Below, piece after piece: positions 1 to 8,228 of a stretch of 64,000 nt of DNA. Each line of letters begins with the position of its first letter. Positions within the stretch are counted from its first letter, which is position 1. Made by a program: the position numbers and the translations under genes. The DNA lies in assembly GCA_023410055.1 (NCBI GenBank), contig JAEYQK010000081.1, positions 1-64,000 of the forward strand, read 5' to 3'. Source of the stretch: Acidobacteriota bacterium (GTDB lineage Bacteria > Acidobacteriota > Terriglobia > Terriglobales > Acidobacteriaceae). The notes beneath the pieces are model-generated. The model was not told the DNA's origin. It did not search any database and was given only the letters and a program-made list of their open reading frames with translations.

Positions 1-1278
1 GCGGCGAACTATCTAGCCTATTTCCTGATGGCGATCCCAGCCGGGCTGATGGCGAAGAAGTTCGGATATAAAGGCGGGATTCTCGTCGGCCTGTTGCTGA
101 TCGCGCTGGGGGCCTTCTGGTTCATCCCGGCCGTCAGCATCGGTACGTACTGGGCATTCCTGTTGGGCTTGTTTATCATCGCCGCCGGCATGACCTGTCT
201 TGAGACAATTGCCAATCCGTACGCGACTGTTCTCGGTGCACCCGAGAGCGGTCCCACGCGCATCAATATCGCTCAAACGATCAACGGCATCGGCTGGATC
301 ATGGGCCCGATCGTTGGCGGCCACTTCGTTTTCTCCGGCGGAGAAGGAGCAAGTGCCAACGCAGGCCTTTCCACGCCTTACATGGGTATCGGCATTTTTG
401 TCGCCCTGCTGCTCGTTGTCTTCGTCTTCTCGCGAGTCCCCGATCTGCACGCACAAGATGAATCGAGCAAGTCGGAAGCCGTCAAAGACAAGCTCAAACC
501 CTCCGGCGCGCAGACAACCGCTATCGCTGTCGTTTTGGCTGCGGTCTGCGGAATTCTGTACTTCTTCATCGCGCCGATTCTCGGGCTCATCTGGGCGCTG
601 CTTCATATGAACGAAGCATTGTTCCAGCCGGTTAAGTTTGCGCTACTAGTTGTCGCTTACGTAGCTGCATTCCTCTTGGTCTCTCGCAACTGGGACATGT
701 TCCGCCGCAAGCACTTCACCTTCGGCATCGGCACTCAATTCCTCTATGTCGCCGCACAAACCGGCATCTTTAGCTTCTGCGTAAACTACATTCTGGAGAA
801 TGATCCAGGCGTTACTCGCCTGCAAGCCTCGAAGTGGCTGGGCGCTATCGGTTTCGTTCTGTTCATGCTCGGACGCCTCTGCGGCAGCGCCGTGATCAGC
901 CAGTTCAAGCCCGAACGTGTTCTCGCTGCTTACGCCGCGATCAACGTCGTGCTGGTCGCGATCGCAATGGGCGGCGGCAAATCCGGACTGTACGCGATGT
1001 TCGGTACGTTCTTCTTTATGTCCGTCATGTTCCCCACGATTTTCGCTCTGGGCATCCGTGGATTGGGCGAATACACGAAGCTGGGCTCATCGCTCATCGT
1101 CATGTCGATCGTCGGTGGAGCGATTGCAGCGCCATTCATGGGCCGTATCGCCGACCTGCACTCGATGCGCACCGGTTTTGTGGTGCCACTCGTATGTTTC
1201 GTCTTCATCGCTCTTTATGGCATAACTTGGCCCATACTCAACAGGCGCGACTCGTTGTCGGGAGCCGCGGAGAAGTAG
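1..1278 (+). CDS. fucP: L-fucose permease FucP-like MFS transporter, 5' end outside window
   Basis: The frame is open from the first base, so the N-terminus lies outside the window; about 425 residues are visible and the gene ends at TAG 1276-1278. It is a polytopic inner-membrane sugar:H+ symporter of the FGHP branch of the major facilitator superfamily. The opening NYLAYFLMAIPAGL and following FGYKGGI match the family's second to third helix region, and the stretch LETIANPYATVLG corresponds to its conserved segment with Asn-Pro-Tyr. Further hydrophobic helices continue to the C-terminus. A GH95 fucosidase and a FucU-type mutarotase follow on the same strand, which makes L-fucose the likely substrate; other sugars carried by this branch (glucose/galactose, N-acetylglucosamine) cannot be excluded from sequence alone. 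Confidence 0.85.
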   Translation, partial: AANYLAYFLMAIPAGLMAKKFGYKGGILVGLLLIALGAFWFIPAVSIGTYWAFLLGLFIIAAGMTCLETIANPYATVLGAPESGPTRINIAQTINGIGWIMGPIVGGHFVFSGGEGASANAGLSTPYMGIGIFVALLLVVFVFSRVPDLHAQDESSKSEAVKDKLKPSGAQTTAIAVVLAAVCGILYFFIAPILGLIWALLHMNEALFQPVKFALLVVAYVAAFLLVSRNWDMFRRKHFTFGIGTQFLYVAAQTGIFSFCVNYILENDPGVTRLQASKWLGAIGFVLFMLGRLCGSAVISQFKPERVLAAYAAINVVLVAIAMGGGKSGLYAMFGTFFFMSVMFPTIFALGIRGLGEYTKLGSSLIVMSIVGGAIAAPFMGRIADLHSMRTGFVVPLVCFVFIALYGITWPILNRRDSLSGAAEK

Positions 1279-1353
1279 GCCACTAGGCAAGCTTTAGTGG
1301 GTGTGCGAGAATTCGGCTTCGCCTTTGAACGTGTAGCAACGTACTGGTTCTAA

Positions 1354-1398
1354 GCCCCGCAGGGGCAACAGTAAGTAGCCGGGGACGTAAGTCCCCGG
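1354..1398. repeat. Palindromic intergenic repeat pair
   Basis: Two short palindromes lie between fucP and the fucosidase gene: GCCCC/GGGGC at 1354-1366 and a near-perfect 20-base palindrome at 1379-1398 whose arms CCGGGGAC/GTCCCCGG flank GTAA. They resemble other small inverted repeats in this window (3891-4053, 4521-4605, 5731-5748, 19963-20003, 22747-22826). No U-rich tract follows, so they look like dispersed REP-type elements rather than terminators. Confidence 0.6.
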
Positions 1399-1482
1399 TA
1401 GTAGGGCAGATATCTTCTGAGTCCCAACGCAATTCTTCCGTCGCCCGTTTTGTTCGTGTCGTCGGGCAATTTTGGAGCGATC

Positions 1483-3855
1483 ATGCAACTCGCAAAACTC
1501 ATTCGAACCACTACCGTCGCAATCCTGCTTCTCACACTTTGCAGCGTCATCGCATCCGCCGCAGACTCAAAGCTCAAGCTGACCTACGACAAGCCTGCCG
1601 CGAAATGGACCGAAGCACTGCCGCTCGGCAACGGCCGCATCGGCGCGATGGTCTTCGGCGGCACCGATGCCGAGCGCATTCAGATCAACGAGGGCACTCT
1701 CTGGGGCGGCGCGCCGAGCAACTACCAGAACCCTGAAGCAAGTAAGGCCCTCGCCGAGGTTAGGAAACTCATCTTTGCCGGAAAGATCGACGAAGCGCAG
1801 AAGTTGGTAAACGAAAAGATGATGGGCAATCCCAAACTGCTGATGCCCTATCAGCCTTTCTGCGACCTGCGTCTGGATTTCCCCGGTCACTCTGCCGCCC
1901 AGGAATATCGCCGCGAACTTCGACTGGATGACGCAGTCTCAACCGTCAGCTACAAGTTCAATGGCGTCACTTATCGGCGAGAGGTGTTTGTATCGTATCC
2001 CGACCAAGTCCTCGTAATGCGCCTGACCGCCGACCAGCCCGGAAAACAGAGCTTCACGGTCAAGATGAATTCGCCCCATCAGGGCACCCGCATTCAGGCC
2101 GCAGTCAACAATATGATCCAGCTCTCCGGCCAGATTCAGCCGAAGGAGAATCCGGCCCACACTTGGACCGGTTCCTGGAGTCAACCCGGAATGAGGTTCG
2201 CCGCCGTCCTGAAGGTCGTAGCCGACGGTGGCTCTGTGCGAAAAGCAAGTGACAGCCTTGAAGTCGTCAGTGCGAACTCCGTCACGATCTTGTTCAGCAA
2301 CGCAACCAGCTTCAGGACCTACACCGACCTCAACGGCGATCCGGAAGGCCTCGTTGCGCAATACCTCGATGGCGCAGCCGCTCACAAATACGACGACCTC
2401 CGGAGCAGGCACGTAAAGGACTACCAGAAACTCTTCTCGCGCGTCCGCCTGCAACTCGGCTCAGGGGTAGCGGCGAATACAAACACTGACGAGCGCATCC
2501 GGAATTTCTCCAAGGGCAACGATCTCGACCTGGCTGTGCTTTACTACCAGTTCGGCAGGTACCTGATGATCTCGTCTTCGCGACCCGGCGGACAACCAGC
2601 GAACCTCCAGGGGCTGTGGAACCAGGACGTGACGCCGCCTTGGGGAAGCAAGTGGACGACGAACATCAATCTCCAAATGAACTACTGGCCTGCCGAGACG
2701 GGCGACCTGTGGGAGTCAGAAGAGCCACTTTGGAATCTCGTCTTGGACTTCCAACTCGCCGGCGCCCAAACCGCTCGCAGCTACTACAACAGCTCGGGCT
2801 GGGTGCTCCATCACAATTCCGACCTCTGGCGCGCCACCACTCCGGTCGACGGACATTGGGGCCTCTGGCCAATGGGCGAAGCGTGGCTGGCCAATCAAAT
2901 GTGGGACCACTACGAATTCAGTCAGGACACTAACTACCTGCGCGACAAGGCATACCCGGCCATGAGAGGCGCGGCTGAGTTCATTCTCGGAACCTTGGTC
3001 GAAGCGCCAGCCGGAACGAAGTTCGCCGGCAGATTGGTTACGAATCCATCCACCTCTCCGGAAAACGAGTATCTTCTGAACGGCAAGCGTGCATCGCTCA
3101 CCTACGCCGCCACCATGGACCTTGAGCTGATCTCAGAGCTCTTCGAGAACTGCCGCAAGGCTGCCCAGATTCTGAAAACGGACAAGCAATTCAGCGCTCA
3201 GCTCGATGCCGCGCAGAAGCGACTTCCTCCGTTACAGATCGGCAACCGCGGCCAGCTACAGGAATGGATCGAAGACTACCGCGAACCGGAGCCCGAACAT
3301 CGCCATACTTCGCATCTCTACGCCCTCTATCCCGGTCGAGGGATCAGTCCGGACACCACGCCCGATCTAGCAGCGGCGGCAAGGAAAACCCTTGAGCTTC
3401 GCGGAGACGGTGGCACCGGCTGGGCCAAGGCATGGAAAATCGCCGAGTGGGCGCGACTGCGCGATGGCGATCACGCTTACAAACTTTTCCAGAGTCTGAT
3501 TTCAGAAAGCACTCTGCCCAACATGTTCGACACCCATCCACCTTTCCAGATCGACGGGAATTTCGGCGCCGCCGCCGCTATTGCCGAGATGCTAGTCCAG
3601 AGCGGTGATGGTGAAGTCATCTTCCTGCCTGCGCTACCATCCGCGTGGCCCGACGGCAAGGTTGAAGGCTTGCGTGCGCGTGGCGGAGCAAAAGTTGACG
3701 TCGAGTGGCGTCAAGGAAAACTGGTCTCTGCATCGGTTCGCAGTAACGTCACCGGGCCCTTACGCCTGCGCTACGAGAACAAAATGATCGAACTCCAATT
3801 GCGTCCCGGTACACCAGTCCAGCTTGATCACGATTTGAAGCGGACCGCAAAGTAG
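1483..3855 (+). CDS. Exported GH95 alpha-L-fucosidase
   Basis: A 790-residue glycoside hydrolase family 95 enzyme that releases L-fucose (typically alpha-1,2-linked) from glycans, probably in the periplasm. ATG 1483 is preferred over an upstream in-frame TTG at 1450 because GGAG lies 6-7 bases before it and the protein then starts with a signal peptide (residues 1-27, ending ASAA). The N-terminal beta-sandwich shows PLGNGRIGAMVFGG. The (alpha/alpha)6 barrel carries NINLQMNYWPAE (N394 and N396), PSTSPENE (E527) and FQIDGNFG (D691). By analogy with the Bifidobacterium AfcA enzyme these are the Asn pair, the acid Glu and the activating Asp. Length is normal for the family. It sits between fucP and fucU; secretion followed by fucose uptake is the obvious pathway. 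Confidence 0.9.
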   Translation: MQLAKLIRTTTVAILLLTLCSVIASAADSKLKLTYDKPAAKWTEALPLGNGRIGAMVFGGTDAERIQINEGTLWGGAPSNYQNPEASKALAEVRKLIFAGKIDEAQKLVNEKMMGNPKLLMPYQPFCDLRLDFPGHSAAQEYRRELRLDDAVSTVSYKFNGVTYRREVFVSYPDQVLVMRLTADQPGKQSFTVKMNSPHQGTRIQAAVNNMIQLSGQIQPKENPAHTWTGSWSQPGMRFAAVLKVVADGGSVRKASDSLEVVSANSVTILFSNATSFRTYTDLNGDPEGLVAQYLDGAAAHKYDDLRSRHVKDYQKLFSRVRLQLGSGVAANTNTDERIRNFSKGNDLDLAVLYYQFGRYLMISSSRPGGQPANLQGLWNQDVTPPWGSKWTTNINLQMNYWPAETGDLWESEEPLWNLVLDFQLAGAQTARSYYNSSGWVLHHNSDLWRATTPVDGHWGLWPMGEAWLANQMWDHYEFSQDTNYLRDKAYPAMRGAAEFILGTLVEAPAGTKFAGRLVTNPSTSPENEYLLNGKRASLTYAATMDLELISELFENCRKAAQILKTDKQFSAQLDAAQKRLPPLQIGNRGQLQEWIEDYREPEPEHRHTSHLYALYPGRGISPDTTPDLAAAARKTLELRGDGGTGWAKAWKIAEWARLRDGDHAYKLFQSLISESTLPNMFDTHPPFQIDGNFGAAAAIAEMLVQSGDGEVIFLPALPSAWPDGKVEGLRARGGAKVDVEWRQGKLVSASVRSNVTGPLRLRYENKMIELQLRPGTPVQLDHDLKRTAK

Positions 3856-3890
3856 AACCGTAGAAATTCGGTGCACGGCTTTCGTCGTAA

Positions 3891-3998
3891 CCGCAGAAGT
3901 TCGGGTAGGGCACGACTTTGGCCCTGCCGCAGAAGTTCGGGCAGGGCACGACTTTGGCCCTGCCGCAGAAGTTCGGGTAGGGCACGACTTTAGTCGTG
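3891..3998 (+). repeat. Three tandem 36-bp repeats
   Basis: Three head-to-tail copies of a 36-base unit begin at 3891, 3927 and 3963, each opening CCGCAGAAGTTCGGG and containing GGGCACGACTTTGG. The first two differ by a single T/C; the third diverges at its end, where it becomes the palindrome GCACGACTTTAGTCGTGC. Tandem duplication of one arm of the dispersed palindromic repeat that follows explains the structure. Confidence 0.85.
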
Positions 3999-4053
3999 CC
4001 GTTAAGATCGCGCAAGGCAGGGGCTTTAGCCCCTGGGGTAAGCCCTTCAGGGC
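3981..4053. repeat. Dispersed palindromic repeat, copy 1
   Basis: A chain of palindromes: GCACGACTTTAGTCGTGC, then GGGGCTTTAGCCCC, then GCCCTTCAGGGC. The same order and almost the same sequence recurs at 4521-4605 on the other side of fucU, which is therefore bracketed by two copies in the same orientation. No ORF or U-tract is associated. Confidence 0.8.
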
Positions 4054-4083
4054 CAAACACAAAGATAGATAAAGGCACAACAC

Positions 4084-4473
4084 ATGTTGATAACTGGCAT
4101 CTTGAATCCCTCGGTCAACTCGCTTCTTAGCCGCGTGCGGCACACGAATACGCTCGTGATTGCCGATCGCGGCTTTCCGTTCTGGCCGCAAATCGAAACC
4201 ATCGACCTGTCGCTGACCGACGACATTCCTCGCGTGCTGGAAGTCCTAAACGCGATTCGCCAAAACTTCAAAGTCGGCAAGGCCTTTATGGCCCAGGAAT
4301 TCCTCGATTCAAACGGGCCAGACACTCAGGCGAATTTTCGAAAAGCGTTGGAAGGCATTCCAACCATCTTCGAGCCGCACGTGGAATTCAAGACCCGAGT
4401 CCCCATAGCAATCGGATTGATCAGAACAGGCGAGACGATTCAATACGCCAACATGATCCTTGAATCTGCCTGA
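4084..4473 (+). CDS. fucU: FucU/RbsD-family fucose mutarotase
   Basis: A 129-residue protein of the RbsD/FucU family, which interconverts sugar anomers (L-fucose mutarotase or D-ribose pyranase) in the cytoplasm. It begins MLITGILNPSVNSLLSRVRH; the His in SRVRH and the following TLVIADRG segment are the family signature. The C-terminal IRTGETIQYANMIL matches the conserved tail with the Tyr-Ala-Asn motif. Length is close to that of FucU (about 140). Placement after fucP and the fucosidase favours fucose over ribose. The Shine-Dalgarno region is weak (AAGG about 8-10 bases upstream), and repeat DNA occupies the gap on both sides, so co-transcription with the fucosidase is plausible but not shown. 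Confidence 0.85.
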   Translation: MLITGILNPSVNSLLSRVRHTNTLVIADRGFPFWPQIETIDLSLTDDIPRVLEVLNAIRQNFKVGKAFMAQEFLDSNGPDTQANFRKALEGIPTIFEPHVEFKTRVPIAIGLIRTGETIQYANMILESA

Positions 4474-4520
4474 ACTCTGGAGAGGAGTTCCGCTTTCACC
4501 GCAGTTGAAGAACTGTTTGT

Positions 4521-4605
4521 TCGGGTAGGGCACGACTTCAGTCGTGCCGTTAAGAACGCGCAACCCAGGGGGCTTTAGCCCCTGTGGGTAAGGCCTTCTG
4601 GGCCA
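4521..4605. repeat. Dispersed palindromic repeat, copy 2
   Basis: Near-copy of 3981-4053: it contains GGGTAGGGCACGACTTCAGT, then TTAAGAACGCGCAA, then GGGGCTTTAGCCCC and a GCCTTCTGGGC-like hairpin. It lies between the convergent fucU and lacI-type genes, where it could also help to end transcription, although no run of T follows. Confidence 0.75.
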
Positions 4606-4624
4606 AGCATAATCGTCCCTGTAA

Positions 4625-5641
4625 CTACTTCCTTCGGCTTGACTCTCGCACAAGAATCTGCGGGGTGATCAGCTCAGCCTTAGGCCTCTCCGGCTTCTCC
4701 GCTTTAACGAGAGACATCGCCAGTCTCGCAGCTTTTTCGCCCACGCCCTTGCTGTCCTGATCGATGGTCGAGAGCGGGACGCGGAAGAAGTCGGAGTTGA
4801 GAACGTTTCCGCAGCCCACCACGGCAACGTCTTCCGGAATCTGCAGTCCGGCATCAAGGATCGCTCGCATTGCGCCGATCGCCACCGGATCGTTATAACA
4901 GAACAGCCCGTCAGGTCGCGGATTCAGTGACAGCAGCTTGCGAGTCACCTCGTACGCACTGAGATCACCACGATGATCGCCTGAAGACCCGATCGAAACG
5001 ATATAGTCGGGTGACGATTGAACTCCAGCGGTTGACAAAGCGCGCTTATACCCTTCGGCCCGGCCCGATGCGGTACTGACCTCGGGTCCGCGAATGTGCG
5101 CGATTCGCTTACATCCCTGTTCGAGCAAATGAGAAGTGGCGAGGAAACCTGCGGCCTCGTCGTCAATGCCGACGAAATTGGCAGCCAGTCCGGCGAACCG
5201 TCGATCAACCAGAACGTAAGGAATGTTGTCCTGTTCGATCTTCCTAAAACTCTTAACCGACCATTGCGTCGAAGCAACCAGAATCACGTCAACGCGGTGC
5301 GCAAGCAACTGGTCAATTTGCTGGCGCTCCAACTCAGGATCATCCTCAGAAGACGCCAAAATTAGGCTGTAACCAGATTCTCGAATCTCCGCTGAGATGG
5401 CATGAGCAACCTGCGCGAAAAATGGGTGCAGCAGATCTGGCACAACAAGTCCTGCCGTCCAGGTCCGTCCCGTAATGAGTGCGCGCGCAGTGAAGTTGGG
5501 ACGATAATCCAGTTCTTTAATGCGTTTCAGAACTCGGTTGCGCGTCTCTTCACTGATATCGGGATGATGCCGCAGCGCCTTCGACACGGTGACCGCGGAC
5601 AAACCGAGGTCCCGAGCGATATCCTTCATCCGTAAGCGCAT
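4625..5641 (-). CDS. LacI-family transcriptional regulator
   Basis: A 338-residue LacI/GalR-type repressor. The N-terminal helix-turn-helix reads MKDIARDLGLSAVTVSKAL and is followed by the hinge region YRPNFTARALITGRT. The rest is a periplasmic-binding-protein-like effector domain with the usual segments, such as GLVVPDLLHPFFAQVAHAI and the C-terminal PEDVAVVGCGN. I place the start at ATG 5641 because GAGGGG lies 9 bases upstream; an in-frame ATG at 5650 directly abuts that motif and is less likely. It is convergent with the fucose genes and is the obvious candidate for their control by L-fucose or a derivative, though no operator was identified because the fucP promoter lies outside the window. 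Confidence 0.9.
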   Translation of the reverse strand: MRLRMKDIARDLGLSAVTVSKALRHHPDISEETRNRVLKRIKELDYRPNFTARALITGRTWTAGLVVPDLLHPFFAQVAHAISAEIRESGYSLILASSEDDPELERQQIDQLLAHRVDVILVASTQWSVKSFRKIEQDNIPYVLVDRRFAGLAANFVGIDDEAAGFLATSHLLEQGCKRIAHIRGPEVSTASGRAEGYKRALSTAGVQSSPDYIVSIGSSGDHRGDLSAYEVTRKLLSLNPRPDGLFCYNDPVAIGAMRAILDAGLQIPEDVAVVGCGNVLNSDFFRVPLSTIDQDSKGVGEKAARLAMSLVKAEKPERPKAELITPQILVRESSRRK

Positions 5642-5730
5642 GCCGTACATCCCCTCTATTTGCTAACTGCGAGTTCTACAGTCAATATCCTAACACTGTG
5701 GATTTCTTATAGATGCAGAGACCAAGTAGC

Positions 5731-5748
5731 GCCGGACTCCAGTCCGGC
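5731..5748. repeat. Short palindrome GCCGGACTCCAGTCCGGC
   Basis: An 18-base palindrome (arms GCCGGACT/AGTCCGGC around CC) in the divergent gap between the LacI-type gene and the ABM-domain gene. The core reappears at 22747-22762, more than 17 kb away. It belongs with the dispersed palindromes of this window. Confidence 0.7.
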
Positions 5749-5882
5749 GTGGTTTCTCTGCGCGAGGGACTGGCCGGTAGCCCGGAATGTCGAAGCACGG
5801 CAGCATGCACATTATGAGTACACGACAAGAAATCAGGCCAATTTCATCTCGACAAATTAGGATAAGTACCGGAGGCAGCTAG

Positions 5883-6188
5883 ATGATAATTGTCCACGTG
5901 CATGCGCACGTCAAGCCTGAGTCGGTCGAGGACTTCAAACAGGCCAGCATCGAGAACGCACGCCAGAGCGTTCAAGAACCTGGTATTGCGCGCTTCGACG
6001 TCGTTCAGCAGCAGGACGATCCGACACGTTTCCTCCTAGTCGAGGTCTATCGAACGCCCGAGGCGCCGGCGGCGCATAAAGAGACTGCTCACTATGCGAA
6101 GTGGCGCGATGCCGTCGCGCCGATGATGGCTGAGCCACGAAGCAGCGTGAAGTACAACGCCGCCTTCCCCGCCCCGCAGAACTGGTAG
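5883..6188 (+). CDS. ABM-domain (LsrG/YgiN-like) small monooxygenase family protein
   Basis: A 101-residue single-domain antibiotic-biosynthesis-monooxygenase (ABM) fold protein, family of YgiN quinol monooxygenase and LsrG. Typical features are the opening IIVHVHAHVKPESVEDF, the central GIARFDVVQQQDDPTRFLLV and the following HKETAHYAKWRDAV. The ATG at 5883 has GGAGG 7 bases upstream. It is followed after only 4 bases by an iron-type alcohol dehydrogenase, so the two are probably one operon. Known relatives oxidise quinols, isomerise phospho-AI-2 or act on small carbonyls; which applies here cannot be told. Proximity to the fucose genes suggests, but does not prove, a role in processing lactaldehyde-type metabolites. 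Confidence 0.8.
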   Translation: MIIVHVHAHVKPESVEDFKQASIENARQSVQEPGIARFDVVQQQDDPTRFLLVEVYRTPEAPAAHKETAHYAKWRDAVAPMMAEPRSSVKYNAAFPAPQNW

Positions 6189-6192
6189 CACT

Positions 6193-7332
6193 ATGCGCTT
6201 CGAGTTCGCAACGGCAACACGCATTATCTTCGGCGAAGGGACGACTGCAACACTACCCGAGCTTGTCCGCAGTTTCGGCTCCCGCCCGCTGGTTGTGACC
6301 GGCGCTTCAACCGGCCGTGCCGCCTCGCTGATCTCCGCCCTCTCGGCCGAGGTTCTCACAGTGCCGGGCGAACCAACCGTCGACCTCATTCGCGAAGGCG
6401 TTCGTCGCGTCAAGAACGCCGCCTGCGACGTCGTGATCTCCTTCGGCGGCGGCAGCGCAATCGACGCCGGTAAAGCCGTAGCCGCGGTTGCAAGCAACGG
6501 TGGCGAGCCACTCGACTTTCTTGAAGTAGTGGGCAAAGGACGGGCGATCGCTGTCGAGCCATTGCCGTTTATCGCTGTACCGACGACCGCCGGCACTGGC
6601 AGTGAAGTGACGCGCAATGCCGTACTCGGCTCCCCCGAGCACGGCGTCAAAGCGAGCTTGCGTAGTCCGATGATGCTGCCGCGCGTTGCGTTGATCGATC
6701 CCGAATTGACCTACGCACTTCCGCCTGCCATCACCGCCAGCACCGGCCTCGACGCCCTTACGCAACTCATCGAGCCCTACGTAAGTTCGCGCGCCAACCC
6801 GATGACGGATGCGCTGTGCTATGAAGGAATGACGCGCGTCGCCAATGGATTACGCCGCGCCTATCACGACGGCACCGATATTGAGGCGCGCCGCGACATG
6901 TCCATCGCAAGCCTGTTCGGCGGTCTCGCCCTCGCGAACGCCGGCCTTGGTGTCGTACATGGTTTCGCCGCGCCACTTGGCGGTGGCTGGAAAGCACCGC
7001 ACGGCGCACTCTGTGCCGCCGTGTTGCCCCACGGCATGGCCGCTAACATCGCCGCATTGCGGACTCGCGCCCCGCAGCATCCAGCCCTTGAGCGCTACGT
7101 AACCATTGCGCGCCTGCTTACCGGTCGCAACGACGCACGCGCCGAAGACGGCATCGAATGGGTTCGTGCTCTCTGCGCAGAACTCAACATCCCTTCGCTG
7201 GGAACCTGGGGCATCAACGAAGCTGATTTGCCCAACGTTGTCCAAAAGGCGGCCCGCGCCAGCAGCATGCAGGCCAACCCGCTACCGCTCACAAATGACG
7301 AGTTGCTCGCCCTGGCGAAAGCATCGCTCTGA
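6193..7332 (+). CDS. Iron-containing (group III) alcohol dehydrogenase
   Basis: A 379-residue member of the Fe-ADH/maleylacetate reductase family, cytoplasmic and NAD(P)-dependent. The nucleotide-binding half has VISFGGGSAIDAGKA and PTTAGTGSE. The helical metal-binding half has GLDALTQLIEPYVS, GVVHGFAAPLGG and KAPHG. Family members normally bind the metal through Asp and three His; here the Asp and the His in VVHG and PHG are present, but the His expected in DALTH is Gln (DALTQ). It follows the ABM gene by 4 bases. FucO-type lactaldehyde reductase is an attractive guess because L-fucose breakdown yields lactaldehyde, but the family is broad and the substrate is undetermined. Confidence 0.88.
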   Translation: MRFEFATATRIIFGEGTTATLPELVRSFGSRPLVVTGASTGRAASLISALSAEVLTVPGEPTVDLIREGVRRVKNAACDVVISFGGGSAIDAGKAVAAVASNGGEPLDFLEVVGKGRAIAVEPLPFIAVPTTAGTGSEVTRNAVLGSPEHGVKASLRSPMMLPRVALIDPELTYALPPAITASTGLDALTQLIEPYVSSRANPMTDALCYEGMTRVANGLRRAYHDGTDIEARRDMSIASLFGGLALANAGLGVVHGFAAPLGGGWKAPHGALCAAVLPHGMAANIAALRTRAPQHPALERYVTIARLLTGRNDARAEDGIEWVRALCAELNIPSLGTWGINEADLPNVVQKAARASSMQANPLPLTNDELLALAKASL

Positions 7333-7349
7333 GGAATTATCGATCCCAC

Positions 7350-8138
7350 CTATGCGTATTTGCAGCGTGAGGCTAGCAGACCGGTTGCACAGCTGAGATC
7401 CAGATCCGCAATGAGCAGTCCTTCCACTCCGTAAGGTTGATAGCTGAGCAGCGTTCCATCCGGACGTGCGACCGCCGAAGTCGTCGGCGAGCCCGCGCTG
7501 GCACAATTCACCGTGGCAACGTAACAGGTGTTCTCCGCGGCACGGCACAGCAGCGCCTTCTCGTGAAACGTGTTTGCCGGATCCGCAAAGCTCGTGGGCA
7601 CATATCCGCCAGGTTCGGCTTCGTGAAAATGTGGATGGAACACCACTTGTGCTCCGTTGCGCGCCGCCCAACGCACCGTCTCCGGATACCGCCACCCTTC
7701 ATGACAGATGGCAATACCGAACGTCAGCGGGCCAGCCCGAAAAACGCGGCGCTCCGAACCGGGCGAATAGAGCCCGTCCTCGGAAGGATCGAGTTGCACC
7801 TTGTCCTGAAACCCGACGAGCGTTCCGTCTGCGTTGATCACAAGGGCGCTAGCGAACAGCCTGCCGTTTTCAACGCGCTCGGTACCGAGCACAACTGTCA
7901 CCTTCGCGCGCGCCGCAGCTTCCGCAATGCGAGACCATGCCCGATCGAGAAATGCAGCGTCCGGAGGCGGAATGCGCTTGTCCTTTGCGCGATAGCCGGG
8001 AACATAACATTCAGGAAAGCAGATCAGATCGGCGCGCTCGACCGACGCCCTGGCGACGGCCTCTTCAGTCAGCGTGACCGACTCATCAGGACTCGAGGGG
8101 AAACGAAGGTTGGCCAACGCAATACGGTACGTGCTCAC
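7350..8138 (-). CDS. Carbon-nitrogen hydrolase (nitrilase superfamily)
   Basis: A 262-residue amidase/nitrilase-superfamily enzyme that hydrolyses a carbon-nitrogen bond in an amide, carbamoyl or nitrile substrate. The catalytic triad is visible: Glu43 in ICFPECYVPGY, Lys113 in FQDKVQLD and Cys145 in FGIAICHEGWRYPE. The start is GTG 8138, giving MSTYRIALANLRF, the normal first strand; no strong Shine-Dalgarno precedes it. The gene is convergent with the alcohol dehydrogenase (17 bases apart). Without close relatives to compare I cannot choose between omega-amidase, N-carbamoyl hydrolase and other branches. Confidence 0.88.
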   Translation of the reverse strand: MSTYRIALANLRFPSSPDESVTLTEEAVARASVERADLICFPECYVPGYRAKDKRIPPPDAAFLDRAWSRIAEAAARAKVTVVLGTERVENGRLFASALVINADGTLVGFQDKVQLDPSEDGLYSPGSERRVFRAGPLTFGIAICHEGWRYPETVRWAARNGAQVVFHPHFHEAEPGGYVPTSFADPANTFHEKALLCRAAENTCYVATVNCASAGSPTTSAVARPDGTLLSYQPYGVEGLLIADLDLSCATGLLASRCKYA

Positions 8139-8228
8139 GCTAAGAATGTATCACGCCACGTCAGGCCCTCAAGGGGCAGCCTAAACATCTGCTGGACAAT
8201 GCGTGCAGTTCCTTACGTTTCGCAGTTC

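Noticed and set aside
3891..3998. Possible CRISPR array
   Set aside because: Units are contiguous with no spacers and there are only three; no cas genes are nearby.
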